The notes: generated by a model not told the origin, from the sequence alone. A stretch of DNA of 64,000 nucleotides from Peptoniphilus_A sp001811425 (GCF_001811425.1 NZ_KV804704.1:28538-92537); one strand, 5' to 3'; counted from the first letter of the stretch, positions 42,237 through 50,772 are shown. Translations and numbers: made by a program.

Positions 42237-42596
42237 ATGACAGTAGAAGAAAAATTAGATATTATCTTGAAATCTTGTGAATCAAAAAAGGGAATCGACA
42301 CAAAAGTTTTGGACATAGGAGGCATGACTTCCATAGCAGATTATTTTGTAATCGTAAGTGGAAACTCATCAACCCAAGTAGATGCCCTTGCTAGGGAAAT
42401 TGACGAAAAACTTTCAGAACAAGGCGAAGAGCCTATGAACACTGAAGGCAAAAATTCAAGTAGATGGATAATTTTAGATTTTGGTGATATAATAGTACAT
42501 GTATTCCACAAGGATGAGAGAGAATATTATAATCTCGAAAGATTGTGGGAAGATAGCGACAATAAAAACCATGATCATGAAAATGAGGAGGAATAA
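42237..42596 (+). CDS. rsfS: Ribosome silencing factor RsfS
   Basis: A 119-residue factor that binds L14 and blocks subunit joining in starvation. Features: D-Y-F-V-I-V-S-G-N-S-S near residue 37, G-K-N-S-S-R-W-I-I-L-D-F-G-D-I-I-V-H-V-F near 78, and R-E-Y-Y-N-L-E-R-L-W at the end. GGAGG before the ATG. In Bacillus yqeL also follows yqeK. Confidence 0.95.
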   Translation: MTVEEKLDIILKSCESKKGIDTKVLDIGGMTSIADYFVIVSGNSSTQVDALAREIDEKLSEQGEEPMNTEGKNSSRWIILDFGDIIVHVFHKDEREYYNLERLWEDSDNKNHDHENEEE

Positions 42597-42598
42597 TA

Positions 42599-42976
42599 AT
42601 GGTTAAAACACTACACACTGACAAAGCACCTGCAGCAGTAGGTCCTTATTCACAAGCAACAGAAGTTAACGGATTTATTTTCACATCAGGACAAATTCCA
42701 CTAATACCTGAAACAGGCGAACTTGTATCTGACGACATCAAAAAGGCAACTGCAAGAAGTCTTGACAACATCAAGGCAATCCTAGAAGAAGCAGGATCAA
42801 GCATGGACAAGGTTCTTAAAGTAAATATTTTCTTAGACGATGTAAATGATTTTGCAGCAGTAAATGAAGTTTATGCAGAATATTTTACAGAACACAAACC
42901 AGCAAGATCATGTGTTGAAGTAGCTAACCTTCCAAAGAAAGCTTTAATCGAAATCGAAGCTATCGCAGTAAAATAA
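42599..42976 (+). CDS. RidA family enamine/imine deaminase
   Basis: A 125-residue trimeric protein that hydrolyses reactive enamines made by PLP enzymes. The family patches are A-V-G-P-Y-S-Q-A near residue 15, F-T-S-G-Q-I-P, and the C-terminal R-S-C-V-E-V-A-N-L-P-K-K-A-L-I-E-I-E-A with the substrate-binding Arg. AGGAGG upstream, two bases after rsfS; a terminator follows. Confidence 0.94.
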   Translation: MVKTLHTDKAPAAVGPYSQATEVNGFIFTSGQIPLIPETGELVSDDIKKATARSLDNIKAILEEAGSSMDKVLKVNIFLDDVNDFAAVNEVYAEYFTEHKPARSCVEVANLPKKALIEIEAIAVK

Positions 42977-42989
42977 TTATTTCAATAAT

Positions 42990-43011
42990 AGACCCTTCGG
43001 GGTCTTTTTTT
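42990..43011 (+). terminator. Intrinsic terminator after ridA
   Basis: AGACCC, stable TTCG tetraloop, GGGTCT, seven T. Confidence 0.92.
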
Positions 43012-43032
43012 ATAAAATAGAAGTGGTGAAAA

Positions 43033-43323
43033 ATGAAAGAGACAAATGTAAATGATATTGATAAGATTAGTGATGCCTTTATCATAGATGTGCGTGAAGA
43101 TGAAGAAGTATTTGAGACAGGGACAATAAAGGGAGCAGTTCACCTTCCTATGATGACAGTGCCAAATAACTTAAACAAGATCCCAAAAGACAGAGAAATT
43201 TATATCCTCTGCAGAAGTGGCAGAAGATCCTATGAAGTGGCATCTTACCTAAGTGAGCTTGGCTACAATGCCATAAACCTTAAGGGCGGAATTATAAAGT
43301 ATATGGGAAAGCTTGTTAAATAA
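43033..43323 (+). CDS. Rhodanese-like domain protein
   Basis: A 96-residue single-domain sulfurtransferase-like protein. The catalytic loop is C-R-S-G-R-R-S near residue 58, with Cys as persulfide carrier, and the entry motif I-D-V-R-E-D-E-E is near 16. It may carry sulfur or handle cyanide or redox stress; the partner is unknown. It stands alone between a terminator and the helicase leader. Confidence 0.88.
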   Translation: MKETNVNDIDKISDAFIIDVREDEEVFETGTIKGAVHLPMMTVPNNLNKIPKDREIYILCRSGRRSYEVASYLSELGYNAINLKGGIIKYMGKLVK

Positions 43324-43385
43324 TTTTTGCAATTTAAATATTTGTTAAATATTTTTTCGATAAGGAAGTTTTTTTGCAGCTTATG

Positions 43386-43394
43386 TGTTATAAT
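43386..43394 (+). promoter_or_regulatory. Extended -10 promoter of the helicase leader
   Basis: TGT-TATAAT with no good -35. Predicted start near 43401, about 67 bases ahead of the helicase TTG. Confidence 0.6.
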
Positions 43395-43414
43395 GCGTAA
43401 GGAAAGAACTTGAG

Positions 43415-43442
43415 GGCCGAGTGAATCTCGGTCTATTTTTTT
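43415..43442 (+). terminator. Hairpin-T-run inside the helicase 5' leader
   Basis: GGCCGAG, loop TGAAT, CTCGGTC, then TA and seven T. It lies downstream of the extended -10 at 43386-43394 and upstream of the helicase start, so it can act as a leader attenuator as well as ending rhodanese transcripts. Confidence 0.65.
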
Positions 43443-43467
43443 GTTCAAAATAGATTAGGAGAATATA

Positions 43468-45114
43468 TTGAGATTTAACGAATTAAATTTATCTAGGGAA
43501 GTTTTGCAGGCGATTGAGGAAATGGGTTTTGTAAATCCATCAGAAGTACAGGAGCAAACAATTCCTGAAATACTTAATGGTCACGACCTTCTTGCGCAAG
43601 CTCAAACGGGCACTGGCAAGACTGCTTCTTTTGGCATTCCAATGATAGAAAAAATTGTAGATAATAATTATGAGTCTTTGCAGGCACTTGTCCTTGTTCC
43701 AACGAGAGAACTTGCAAGACAGGTGTCAGAAGAACTTAAAAAACTTTCTAAACATAAAACTTTTATAAGGGTCCTTGCTATTTATGGTGGAGCAGACATG
43801 GGCAAGCAACTTAGAGAATTAAAGAGGGGCGCAAGTATTGTAGTAGGCACTCCAGGAAGGGTCATGGATCACATGAAGAGGAAGACTATTGATTTATCTG
43901 ATTTAAAATTTTTGGTTCTTGACGAGGCAGACGAGATGTTCGACATGGGCTTTAGGGATGACATGAAGACTATAATCGAAAAGACAAATGATGACAGAAA
44001 AACTTTGTTTTTCTCTGCAACTTTTGACAATGAGATAAAGGAATTTTCAAAACTTTATCAAACAAATCCAAAAAAAGTTATCATCGAAAAGAAGGAGCTC
44101 ACTGCAGAAAAAATTAAGCAATACTATTTGGAATTAAATAGGAATATGAAGACGGAAATTTTAAACAGGCTCATCTTAATTCACAAGCCAAAGAAGTCTA
44201 TTATTTTTTGCAACACTAAGAGAATGGTGGAAAATTTGGAAGAGGAAATTGCACAAAAGGGCTACAAGGTGGACTCCCTTCACGGCGATATGCGTCAGTC
44301 TTCTAGGGACAATGTCATGAAAAAGTTTAGGAAAGGAACAATTGATGTGTTAATTGCAACTGATGTTGCTGCTCGTGGTCTTGATGTTTCTGACATAGAC
44401 ATTGTTTTTAACTACGACCTGCCACAGCAAGCTGAGTATTATGTCCACAGAATTGGGCGTACGGCAAGAGCTGGCAAAAAGGGTCTGTCTTTTAGCTTTG
44501 TGACTAGCAGGGACTATCCAAAGTTTAGAGAAATCGAAAAGTATGCAAATATAAAGATGGAAAGAATAGATTTGCCAACTAAAGGGGACCTTGAAAGAGA
44601 AAGTATGGAAAATTTACTTGACAGGGTCAGCAAAAATATTTTAAAGGCAGAAGACAATGTCCGATACAGCGAAGTTTTAAATAAACTTTTGGCTCAGGGA
44701 CACAGTTTATACGACATAAGCGTTTCACTTTTAAAGATGGTAAATGAGTCTTCAAAAAACAGAAAAATTACTGAGCTTGATAAGGTTGACTTTGGCAAAA
44801 AATTTGAAATGAATAGATCTAATAGGGCTGACAAGTCTAATAGAAAGACCAAGACGACTAAAGAAATGAAAAAGATTAAAGGACCAAAGATTTTTATCAA
44901 TAAGGGCAAGAGAGATGGCGTAGACTCTCGCGAAATCATTAGGCTTATTGAGAAGCACACAAATGTATCTCCAGGTGAAATTGGCAGGATCAACATTATG
45001 CCAAACTTCACTTTTGTGGAAATTCCAAAAAATATGATTAAAGATGCCATAAAAGATCTTGACGGCAAAAAAATTAAGGGCAAGACTCTTAAAGCAGAAT
45101 ATTCTGAAAAATAA
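43468..45114 (+). CDS. DEAD-box ATP-dependent RNA helicase, DbpA-type C-terminus
   Basis: A 548-residue RNA helicase. Q motif near residues 20-25, motif I A-Q-T-G-T-G-K-T near 45, D-E-A-D near 151, S-A-T near 182, and H-R-I-G-R-T-A-R-A-G near 329. The C-terminal 75 residues (from K-I-F-I-N-K-G-K-R-D-G) match the DbpA RNA-binding domain, which in E. coli DbpA and B. subtilis DeaD/YxiN recognises 23S rRNA hairpin 92. A 50S assembly role is therefore likely. TTG start with AGGAG six bases upstream. Confidence 0.93.
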   Translation: MRFNELNLSREVLQAIEEMGFVNPSEVQEQTIPEILNGHDLLAQAQTGTGKTASFGIPMIEKIVDNNYESLQALVLVPTRELARQVSEELKKLSKHKTFIRVLAIYGGADMGKQLRELKRGASIVVGTPGRVMDHMKRKTIDLSDLKFLVLDEADEMFDMGFRDDMKTIIEKTNDDRKTLFFSATFDNEIKEFSKLYQTNPKKVIIEKKELTAEKIKQYYLELNRNMKTEILNRLILIHKPKKSIIFCNTKRMVENLEEEIAQKGYKVDSLHGDMRQSSRDNVMKKFRKGTIDVLIATDVAARGLDVSDIDIVFNYDLPQQAEYYVHRIGRTARAGKKGLSFSFVTSRDYPKFREIEKYANIKMERIDLPTKGDLERESMENLLDRVSKNILKAEDNVRYSEVLNKLLAQGHSLYDISVSLLKMVNESSKNRKITELDKVDFGKKFEMNRSNRADKSNRKTKTTKEMKKIKGPKIFINKGKRDGVDSREIIRLIEKHTNVSPGEIGRINIMPNFTFVEIPKNMIKDAIKDLDGKKIKGKTLKAEYSEK

Positions 45115-45127
45115 AATTTATATTTTG

Positions 45128-45168
45128 AACTCCTCCTGTGAAAATTTTTCACAGTGAGGAGTTTTTTA
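45128..45168 (+). terminator. Long-stem intrinsic terminator after helicase gene
   Basis: AACTCCTC-CTGTGAAAA pairs with TTTTCACAG-T-GAGGAGTT, about 17 base pairs with a single bulge, then T-run. Confidence 0.9.
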
Positions 45169-45197
45169 TTATATTTAGATTATAAATTCAAGTTACC

Positions 45198-45219
45198 AAA
45201 AAAGGAGGTCAAGCCTCCC
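45198..45219 (-). terminator. Intrinsic terminator of fic
   Basis: Read on the minus strand: GGGAGG, five-base loop, CCTCC and six T. It sits just past the fic stop codon. Confidence 0.8.
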
Positions 45220-45231
45220 TTATATAATTTA

Positions 45232-45966
45232 TTATTTATCGTATGAAATTTTAAAATAATCTAAATAAGTTTTAAACCTATCTTGTGCTGATAAGCAAGT
45301 GTCAAGTAAAAATTCTCTCTCTTTTTTATAATTTGAAAGTCCTCTGTAATAGAAAAATTTTAAGTCGTCACTAATAATAAAGGGAACAAGACCATTCTTT
45401 AGGCATTCTTTTAAGATTATTAATCTACCAACTCTGCCATTTCCGTCTTGGAAGGGATGAATTTTTTCAAATTTGTAGTGAAAGTCAATTATATCTTCAA
45501 TAGTTTTTGCTTCCCTTTTCTCATAGGAGGCCAAAAGTTTTTTCATCTCATGAGCCACATCTTCTGGTAAAGTTGTATCATAACCACCAACTTCATTGGG
45601 ATATGCTTTATATTCTCCAACATTAAACCAGTCTTTTTTTGAATCACTTGTTCCAGACTTTAAGGTTTTGTGAAGATTTTTAATAAATTCTTCTGTTAAA
45701 GCTTCATCATATAAGTCAATAATTTTATCAATAGCTTGAAAGTGATTTAGGGTTTCAATTATATCGTCAACATTTAAAGAACTATTAGCATCATCAAGAC
45801 CAATTGTATTAGTTTCAAAAATTAGTCTAGTTTGCTCTTCACTTAATTTACTTCCCTCAATATGATTGGAATTATAAGTAAATTCAACTTGTAATTTGTG
45901 ATAAATTCCGCCGCTTATTTTATTGTTTTTTTCATATTTTAATGTATCCAATAAATTTCTTTCCAT
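45232..45966 (-). CDS. Fic family protein (class II AMPylator-like)
   Basis: A 244-residue Fic-domain protein. The active motif is H-P-F-Q-D-G-N-G-R-V-G-R starting at His170, complete for transfer of AMP to a target hydroxyl. An inhibitory motif S-N-H-I-E-G (Ser33, Glu37, Gly38) lies N-terminal, which is the class II self-inhibited arrangement. No antitoxin gene is next to it. ATG 45966 is the only reasonable start. It has no ribosome site at normal distance and lies seven bases after a TATAAT, so the mRNA may be leaderless. Single minus-strand gene between plus-strand units. The target protein is unknown. Confidence 0.9.
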   Translation of the reverse strand: MERNLLDTLKYEKNNKISGGIYHKLQVEFTYNSNHIEGSKLSEEQTRLIFETNTIGLDDANSSLNVDDIIETLNHFQAIDKIIDLYDEALTEEFIKNLHKTLKSGTSDSKKDWFNVGEYKAYPNEVGGYDTTLPEDVAHEMKKLLASYEKREAKTIEDIIDFHYKFEKIHPFQDGNGRVGRLIILKECLKNGLVPFIISDDLKFFYYRGLSNYKKEREFLLDTCLSAQDRFKTYLDYFKISYDK

Positions 45967-45972
45967 AAATGT

Positions 45973-46001
45973 ATTATATCCTTTTTAAAGGCAATCAGCA
46001 A
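45973..46001 (-). promoter_or_regulatory. fic promoter, start at the ATG
   Basis: On the minus strand: TTGCTG, 17 bases, TATAAT. Six bases separate the -10 from the A of the fic ATG, placing transcription start at or next to the start codon. Confidence 0.65.
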
Positions 46002-46146
46002 TAAATTAGGTTTTTGACAAACTTTTATTTTTATTTTGGATAATAAAAATGTTATGAAGAAAAAATTATATAAAGACTTGATTGATCATAAGATTTAATC
46101 AAAATGATTAGGGGATTTTTATTTGCAAATTTTTTCTTTTAAACTC

Positions 46147-46155
46147 TGTTATAAT
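46147..46155 (+). promoter_or_regulatory. polA promoter (extended -10)
   Basis: TGT-TATAAT, 18 bases before the polA ATG. A TTGACA at 46014-46019 with a poor -10 may give a second, longer transcript. The stretch 46002-46146 otherwise holds nothing I can name. Confidence 0.55.
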
Positions 46156-46173
46156 GTAGTAAGGAGGTTTTTT

Positions 46174-48831
46174 ATGGATAATAAATTTTTAATTATAGAT
46201 GGAAGTTCACTTTTTTTCAGAGCTTTTTACGCTCTCCCTCTTTTAAAAACTAAGAGGGGCCTATACACAAATGCGATTTACGGCTTTGTCATGATGGTGG
46301 AAAATGCCATAGAGAAGATAAATCCTACTCATGTGGCAGTTTGTTTTGACATGAAAGGTAAAACTTTTAGGTCTGACATTTTTAAGGACTACAAGGGCAC
46401 TAGGCAAAAGACTCCAAATGAACTTGAACAACAATGGCCTCTTGTCCGAGACATTTTAAACTTGATGAATATAAAAATTTTGGAATCACCTGTCTATGAA
46501 GCAGACGACATCGCAGGCACTCTTTCAAAACTTGCCAGCCAAGAAAATTTTGAAACTTATCTTTTAACTGGCGACAAGGATTATTTCCAACTTGTAAATG
46601 ACAAGACAAGGGTCCTCTTAACTCGCAAGGGCATAACTGAAATGGACATCATAACAGTTGAGAGCCTAAAGAAAAATTATGGACTTGAGCCTCATGAATT
46701 TATTGATTTAAAGGCACTTATGGGGGACCAATCTGACAATATTCCAGGAATTTATGGTATAGGAGAAAAAACTGGACTGAAACTAATTAAAGAGTTTAAA
46801 AACATTGAAAATCTTTACGAAAACATTGAAAATGTTACCGCTAAAAAGCTAAAGGAAAAATTAATTGAGGGCAAAATGTCTGCCTTTATGAGCAAAAAAT
46901 TGGGGACAATTGTAAGAGATGTGCCAATTGAAGAGTCTTTAGATGACTTCAAAAAAGTGGACTACGATTATGAAAATCTTTCAAGGATGTATCGTGACTT
47001 TGAATTTAATTCCATGCTTGCAAGACTTCCAGAAGAGTATAGGAAAGAAGAAGTGGAGGAAATTTCCGAAGATAATTTTAAATTTAAGGAAATAAAAAAC
47101 CTAGATGACTTTATAGAAAAAGCGAGAGATGAAAAGTCCCTTGCCTTTAAATTTATTTCTGATGGCAAAATTTATGAAGGTATAGAGCCAATTTATCTTG
47201 CCCTAAAAATTAAGGATGACCTTGTGAATTTCATTTCTTGGGGAAATATTGATTTTAAGAAGCTAAAGGAAGTCATGGAAGATGAAGGCATAGAAAAACT
47301 TGGCTACGACATGAAAGAAGACATAATCATCTTAATGGATCTTGACATGGACATAAAAAATTACTGCCACGATGTGGTTATAGCTGAATATATTTTAAAT
47401 TCTACAAAAAGCGACTACGACTTAAATAAAATTTCCATGGACTACTTTAAGAATGGCTATATGGATGAGGAAGACCTCTTGGGCAAAGGGGCAAAGAAAA
47501 AAACTTATGCAGGCTTAGATAAGGATGACCTATTTAAATATTTTGCCTTTATGTTAAATACAATTTACAAATTGGAAGGTCTTCAAAGAGAAAAAATTGA
47601 AGAAGAAGAGATGACCTCTCTTTACAAGGACATGGAGCTGCCACTAATTGAAGTCCTTGCCTCCATGGAATATGTGGGCATCAACACTGACGAGGCTGTC
47701 CTTGATGAAATTGACGAGAAAATTACTTTAAAGCTAAAGGATTTGGAAGAAGAAATTTATAGAGAAGCTGAGGAAGAATTTAACATCAATTCACCAAAAC
47801 AGTTGGGCGTGATTTTATTTGAAAAGATGGACTTTCCGGTGATTAAAAAGACAAAGACGGGCTACTCAACTTCTGCCGATGTTCTAGAAAAACTTCGCGG
47901 CAAGGGCGAAATCATTGACAATATTTTAGACTACAGAAAATTTTCTAAATTAAAATCAACTTACATTGACGGACTAAAGGCTGTTATAAATAAAAAGACC
48001 AACCGAATTCACTCAAGATTTATGCAAACAGTAACTGCAACGGGAAGAATTTCATCTACTGAGCCAAACCTTCAAAACATTCCAATAAAAACTGAAGAGG
48101 GAAGGTTAATTAGAAAGGCATTTTTGGCATCGGAAAATTCAGTTTTAGTGGACGCCGACTACTCACAAATTGAACTTCGTGTCCTAGCTGCACTTTCAAA
48201 GGACAAGGAAATGCTTGATGCTTTTAAACATGGCTTGGACATACACAGAAAAACTGCATCAGAAGTTTTCCATGTGGACTATGACGATGTAACTGCCCTT
48301 CAAAGGTCTGAGGCAAAGGCTGTAAACTTTGGAATAGTCTACGGAATTTCTGACTACGGACTTTCACAAAACTTAAATATATCGAGAAAGGCTGCCAAGG
48401 AATACATCGACAATTATTTGGGACACTTTGTGGGAATAAAAAATTATATGTCAGAGGAAATTGAAGAAGGCAAAAAGAAGGGTTATGTTGAGACAATTTT
48501 TAAGAGGAGGAGATACATCCCTGAGCTTAGTGCTAAGAACTTTAACATAAGAAGTTTTGGCGAGAGAATTGCCCTTAACACACCAATCCAAGGTTCTGCA
48601 GCGGACATTATAAAAATTGCCATGGTAAAAGTTTATAATGAACTTAAAAAGAGAAATTTAAAGTCCAAACTAATAATTCAAATTCACGACGAACTTGTTG
48701 TTGACGCTGCAGAAGATGAAGTGGAAGAAGTTAAAAAAATTATGAAGGACTTAATGGAAAATTCTGTTGACTTAAATGTAAAACTTTCTGTTGATATGAA
48801 CACTGGAGTAAATCTCTATGAATCAAAATAA
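46174..48831 (+). CDS. polA: DNA polymerase I
   Basis: An 885-residue repair and Okazaki-fragment polymerase. The 5'-3' exonuclease/flap domain covers residues 1-290 (A-V-C-F-D-M-K-G-K-T-F-R near 55, G-D-Q-S-D-N-I-P-G near 185). A proofreading-like domain in the middle lacks the catalytic acids, as in B. subtilis. The polymerase domain has D-A-D-Y-S-Q-I-E-L-R near 660, R-S-E-A-K-A-V-N-F-G-I-V-Y-G near 710 and Q-I-H-D-E-L near 835. AAGGAGG six bases before ATG 46174 decides the start. Overlaps coaE by 14 bases. Confidence 0.96.
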   Translation: MDNKFLIIDGSSLFFRAFYALPLLKTKRGLYTNAIYGFVMMVENAIEKINPTHVAVCFDMKGKTFRSDIFKDYKGTRQKTPNELEQQWPLVRDILNLMNIKILESPVYEADDIAGTLSKLASQENFETYLLTGDKDYFQLVNDKTRVLLTRKGITEMDIITVESLKKNYGLEPHEFIDLKALMGDQSDNIPGIYGIGEKTGLKLIKEFKNIENLYENIENVTAKKLKEKLIEGKMSAFMSKKLGTIVRDVPIEESLDDFKKVDYDYENLSRMYRDFEFNSMLARLPEEYRKEEVEEISEDNFKFKEIKNLDDFIEKARDEKSLAFKFISDGKIYEGIEPIYLALKIKDDLVNFISWGNIDFKKLKEVMEDEGIEKLGYDMKEDIIILMDLDMDIKNYCHDVVIAEYILNSTKSDYDLNKISMDYFKNGYMDEEDLLGKGAKKKTYAGLDKDDLFKYFAFMLNTIYKLEGLQREKIEEEEMTSLYKDMELPLIEVLASMEYVGINTDEAVLDEIDEKITLKLKDLEEEIYREAEEEFNINSPKQLGVILFEKMDFPVIKKTKTGYSTSADVLEKLRGKGEIIDNILDYRKFSKLKSTYIDGLKAVINKKTNRIHSRFMQTVTATGRISSTEPNLQNIPIKTEEGRLIRKAFLASENSVLVDADYSQIELRVLAALSKDKEMLDAFKHGLDIHRKTASEVFHVDYDDVTALQRSEAKAVNFGIVYGISDYGLSQNLNISRKAAKEYIDNYLGHFVGIKNYMSEEIEEGKKKGYVETIFKRRRYIPELSAKNFNIRSFGERIALNTPIQGSAADIIKIAMVKVYNELKKRNLKSKLIIQIHDELVVDAAEDEVEEVKKIMKDLMENSVDLNVKLSVDMNTGVNLYESK

Positions 48832-49408
48832 AATTATTGGACTTACTGGATCTATTGCAACGGGAAAATCTCAGGTCTCAAAATATTTAAAGGGCAAGGG
48901 CATAAAGGTAGTTGACGCAGATTTAATTGCAAGAGATGTGGCAAATTATAAATCTGTAAAAAACAAAATCAAAAAAGTCTTTGGCGACGACCTTTACATC
49001 AATGAGGAGCTGGACAGAAAAAAGCTGGCTGAAATTATTTTTGCAAATAAAATTCACCGCCAAAAACTAAATGACATAATGCATCCAGAAATTTACAAAG
49101 AGATAAATAAAAAGATTAGGGGCAAAGAAGATCTCGTCTTTGTTGACATACCCCTTCTCTTTGAAAATGAAGATGTAAATAAGAAGTATGGACTTGACTT
49201 TGACGAGATTTGGCTTGTTTATGTTGACAGAGAAACTCAGACAAAAAGGCTCATGGATAGAGACGACATTTCAAGAGAATATGCAGAAGAAAAAATAAAT
49301 TCACAAATTTCTGTTGAAGAAAAGAGAAAAAAAGCAGATGTCATAATCGACAACTCAGGTATTTTAGAAGAAACTTTCGCCCAAGTTGAAGAAAATTTAA
49401 AAAAATAA
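48818..49408 (+). CDS. coaE: Dephospho-CoA kinase
   Basis: A 196-residue P-loop kinase for the last step of coenzyme A synthesis. Walker A is G-L-T-G-S-I-A-T-G-K-S near residue 8; D-A-D and I-M-H-P-E-I-Y lie further on; V-D-I-P-L-L-F-E near 108 is the family signature. Starts inside the end of polA; polA-coaE proximity is common in Firmicutes (mutM, often between them, is absent). Confidence 0.95.
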   Translation: MNQNKIIGLTGSIATGKSQVSKYLKGKGIKVVDADLIARDVANYKSVKNKIKKVFGDDLYINEELDRKKLAEIIFANKIHRQKLNDIMHPEIYKEINKKIRGKEDLVFVDIPLLFENEDVNKKYGLDFDEIWLVYVDRETQTKRLMDRDDISREYAEEKINSQISVEEKRKKADVIIDNSGILEETFAQVEENLKK

Positions 49409-49413
49409 AAGAG

Positions 49414-49444
49414 ATGTGTTGGAAATTTTCCAGCACATTTTTTT
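49414..49444 (+). terminator. Intrinsic terminator after coaE
   Basis: ATGTGTTGGAA, three-base loop, TTCCAGCACAT (one G-T pair), seven T. Confidence 0.88.
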
Positions 49445-49476
49445 GCAAGGAAAAATTTACAAAATATAAAAATAAC

Positions 49477-49505
49477 TTTACAATTCCTAATTTCTTTGTT
49501 AAGAT
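49477..49505 (+). promoter_or_regulatory. tRNA-Trp promoter
   Basis: TTTACA, 17 bases, TAAGAT with TG one base upstream; transcription would begin near 49512, six bases before the tRNA. Confidence 0.65.
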
Positions 49506-49517
49506 ATAACTTGTCCT

Positions 49518-49593
49518 AGGGGTATAGTTCAGTTGGTAGAACATTGGTCTCCAAAACCAAGTGTCGTGGGTTCGAGTCCTGCTACCCCTGCCA
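49518..49593 (+). tRNA. trnW: tRNA-Trp (anticodon CCA)
   Basis: A complete 76-base cloverleaf with encoded CCA. Acceptor AGGGGTA pairs with TACCCCT, discriminator G at 49590, D-loop with AGTTGGTAGA, anticodon stem TTGGT/ACCAA with loop CTCCAAA giving CCA, and T-arm GTGGG-TTCGAGT-CCTGC with one G-T pair. Single tRNA gene with its own promoter and terminator. Confidence 0.97.
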
Positions 49594-49596
49594 ATT

Positions 49597-49625
49597 ACTG
49601 ATTGCGCAAGCAGTCAGTTTTTTTA
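49597..49625 (+). terminator. Intrinsic terminator after tRNA-Trp
   Basis: ACTGATTGC, loop GCAA, GCAGTCAGT, then seven T; three bases after the tRNA CCA. Confidence 0.88.
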
Positions 49626-49695
49626 TGCCCATTTTTAAAATTTATATTATAGTTACTCTACATATTGATAAAATGGGAATTTCTATTGAATTTAT

Positions 49696-49724
49696 TTAAA
49701 AAAATTTTATAACTATGATATAAT
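49696..49724 (+). promoter_or_regulatory. pheST promoter
   Basis: Extended -10 TGA-TATAAT at 49716-49724, with a weak TTAAAA 17 bases upstream. The short leader (about 20 bases) leaves no room for a T-box. Confidence 0.55.
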
Positions 49725-49749
49725 TATATATTATGAATTGGAGGTCAAC

Positions 49750-50772
49750 ATGAAAGAAAAATTACTTGGAATCAAAGATGAATCCATGAAACTTTTAAAT
49801 GAAGTTAATACAATTAAAGAAATAGATGAACTTAAGGTTAAATACTTAGGCAAAAAGGGCGAACTTACTCAAATCCTAAAGGGTATGAAGGACCTTTCTA
49901 ATGAAGAAAGACCTGTTATGGGCGCTCTTGCCAACGAAGTGCGTGAAGCTATTGAAAAGTCAATTGAGGAAAAGAAAAATGAAATCAATGACAAAATTTT
50001 GGAAGAAAAACTTCACGAGGAAAGAATTGATGTCACTTTAAAGACTGACGAACTTATCTTGGGACATAGACATCCTCTAAAGAAAACTCTTGAGGATCTT
50101 GAAGATTTATTTACACACATGGGCTTTACTGTTTACGATGGTCCAGAAATCGAAACTGTGGAAAATAACTTTGATCTTTTAAATGCTCCAAAGGACCACC
50201 CTTCAAGAGATATGTCTGATACTTTTTATTTTGACAAAAATACAATTCTTAGGTCGCAAACTTCTCCTGTTCAAATTAGGGCAATGAAGGAACATGGCGC
50301 TCCAATTCGCATGATATGTTCTGGTAGAGTTTTTAGGTCTGACGAAGTTGATGCTACTCACTCACCAATGTTCCACCAACTTGAAGGTCTTGTTGTTGAT
50401 GAAAAGATTTCTGTGGCAAACTTAATTGACACTTTAAATTATTTTGTTAAGTCCTTCTTTGGCGAAGACATGAAGACTAGATTTAGACCTCACTACTTCC
50501 CATTTACTGAACCAAGTCTTGAAGTTGACACTACTTGTCCATCTTGTGGAGGCAAGGGTTGCAAGGCTTGTGCCTATACTGGTTGGTCAATGGAATTATT
50601 GGGATGTGGCATGGTTCACCCTAATGTTCTTAGAAACTGTGGCATTGACCCTGAAAAATATTCTGGTTTTGCCTTTGGTATGGGTATCGACAGAATTGCA
50701 ATGGTTAGGTACAAGATTACAGATATTAGAATGATGTTTGAAAACAACAAGAAGTTCTTGGAACAATTTTAA
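49750..50772 (+). CDS. pheS: Phenylalanine--tRNA ligase alpha subunit
   Basis: A 340-residue class II catalytic subunit. The N-terminal coiled coil (about residues 1-85) reaches the tRNA. The catalytic domain has G-H-R-H-P-L near 100, R-S-Q-T-S-P-V-Q near 165, F-R-S-D-E-V-D-A-T-H-S-P near 193 and G-M-G-I-D-R near 310. A Cys-rich loop C-P-S-C-G-G-K-G-C-K-A-C near 260 is common in Firmicute PheS. GGAGG before ATG 49750. Pairs with pheT, ten bases downstream. Confidence 0.96.
   Translation: MKEKLLGIKDESMKLLNEVNTIKEIDELKVKYLGKKGELTQILKGMKDLSNEERPVMGALANEVREAIEKSIEEKKNEINDKILEEKLHEERIDVTLKTDELILGHRHPLKKTLEDLEDLFTHMGFTVYDGPEIETVENNFDLLNAPKDHPSRDMSDTFYFDKNTILRSQTSPVQIRAMKEHGAPIRMICSGRVFRSDEVDATHSPMFHQLEGLVVDEKISVANLIDTLNYFVKSFFGEDMKTRFRPHYFPFTEPSLEVDTTCPSCGGKGCKACAYTGWSMELLGCGMVHPNVLRNCGIDPEKYSGFAFGMGIDRIAMVRYKITDIRMMFENNKKFLEQF

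Noticed and set aside
44694..45152. A 152-codon minus-strand frame.
   Set aside because: Antisense to the conserved DbpA C-terminal domain; it runs into the terminator hairpin.
46053..46100. A 14-codon leader-peptide-like frame (M-K-K-K-L-Y-K-D-L-I-D-H-K-I) upstream of polA.
   Set aside because: No ribosome site, no run of regulatory codons and no attenuator pair around it.
47090..47400. Loss of proofreading residues in PolA as an oddity.
   Set aside because: Bacterial Pol I of many Firmicutes lacks the active 3'-5' exonuclease residues.
50530..50620. Cys-rich loop in PheS as a novel zinc insertion.
   Set aside because: The C-x-x-C-G-G-x-G-C-x-x-C loop is common in Firmicute PheS.
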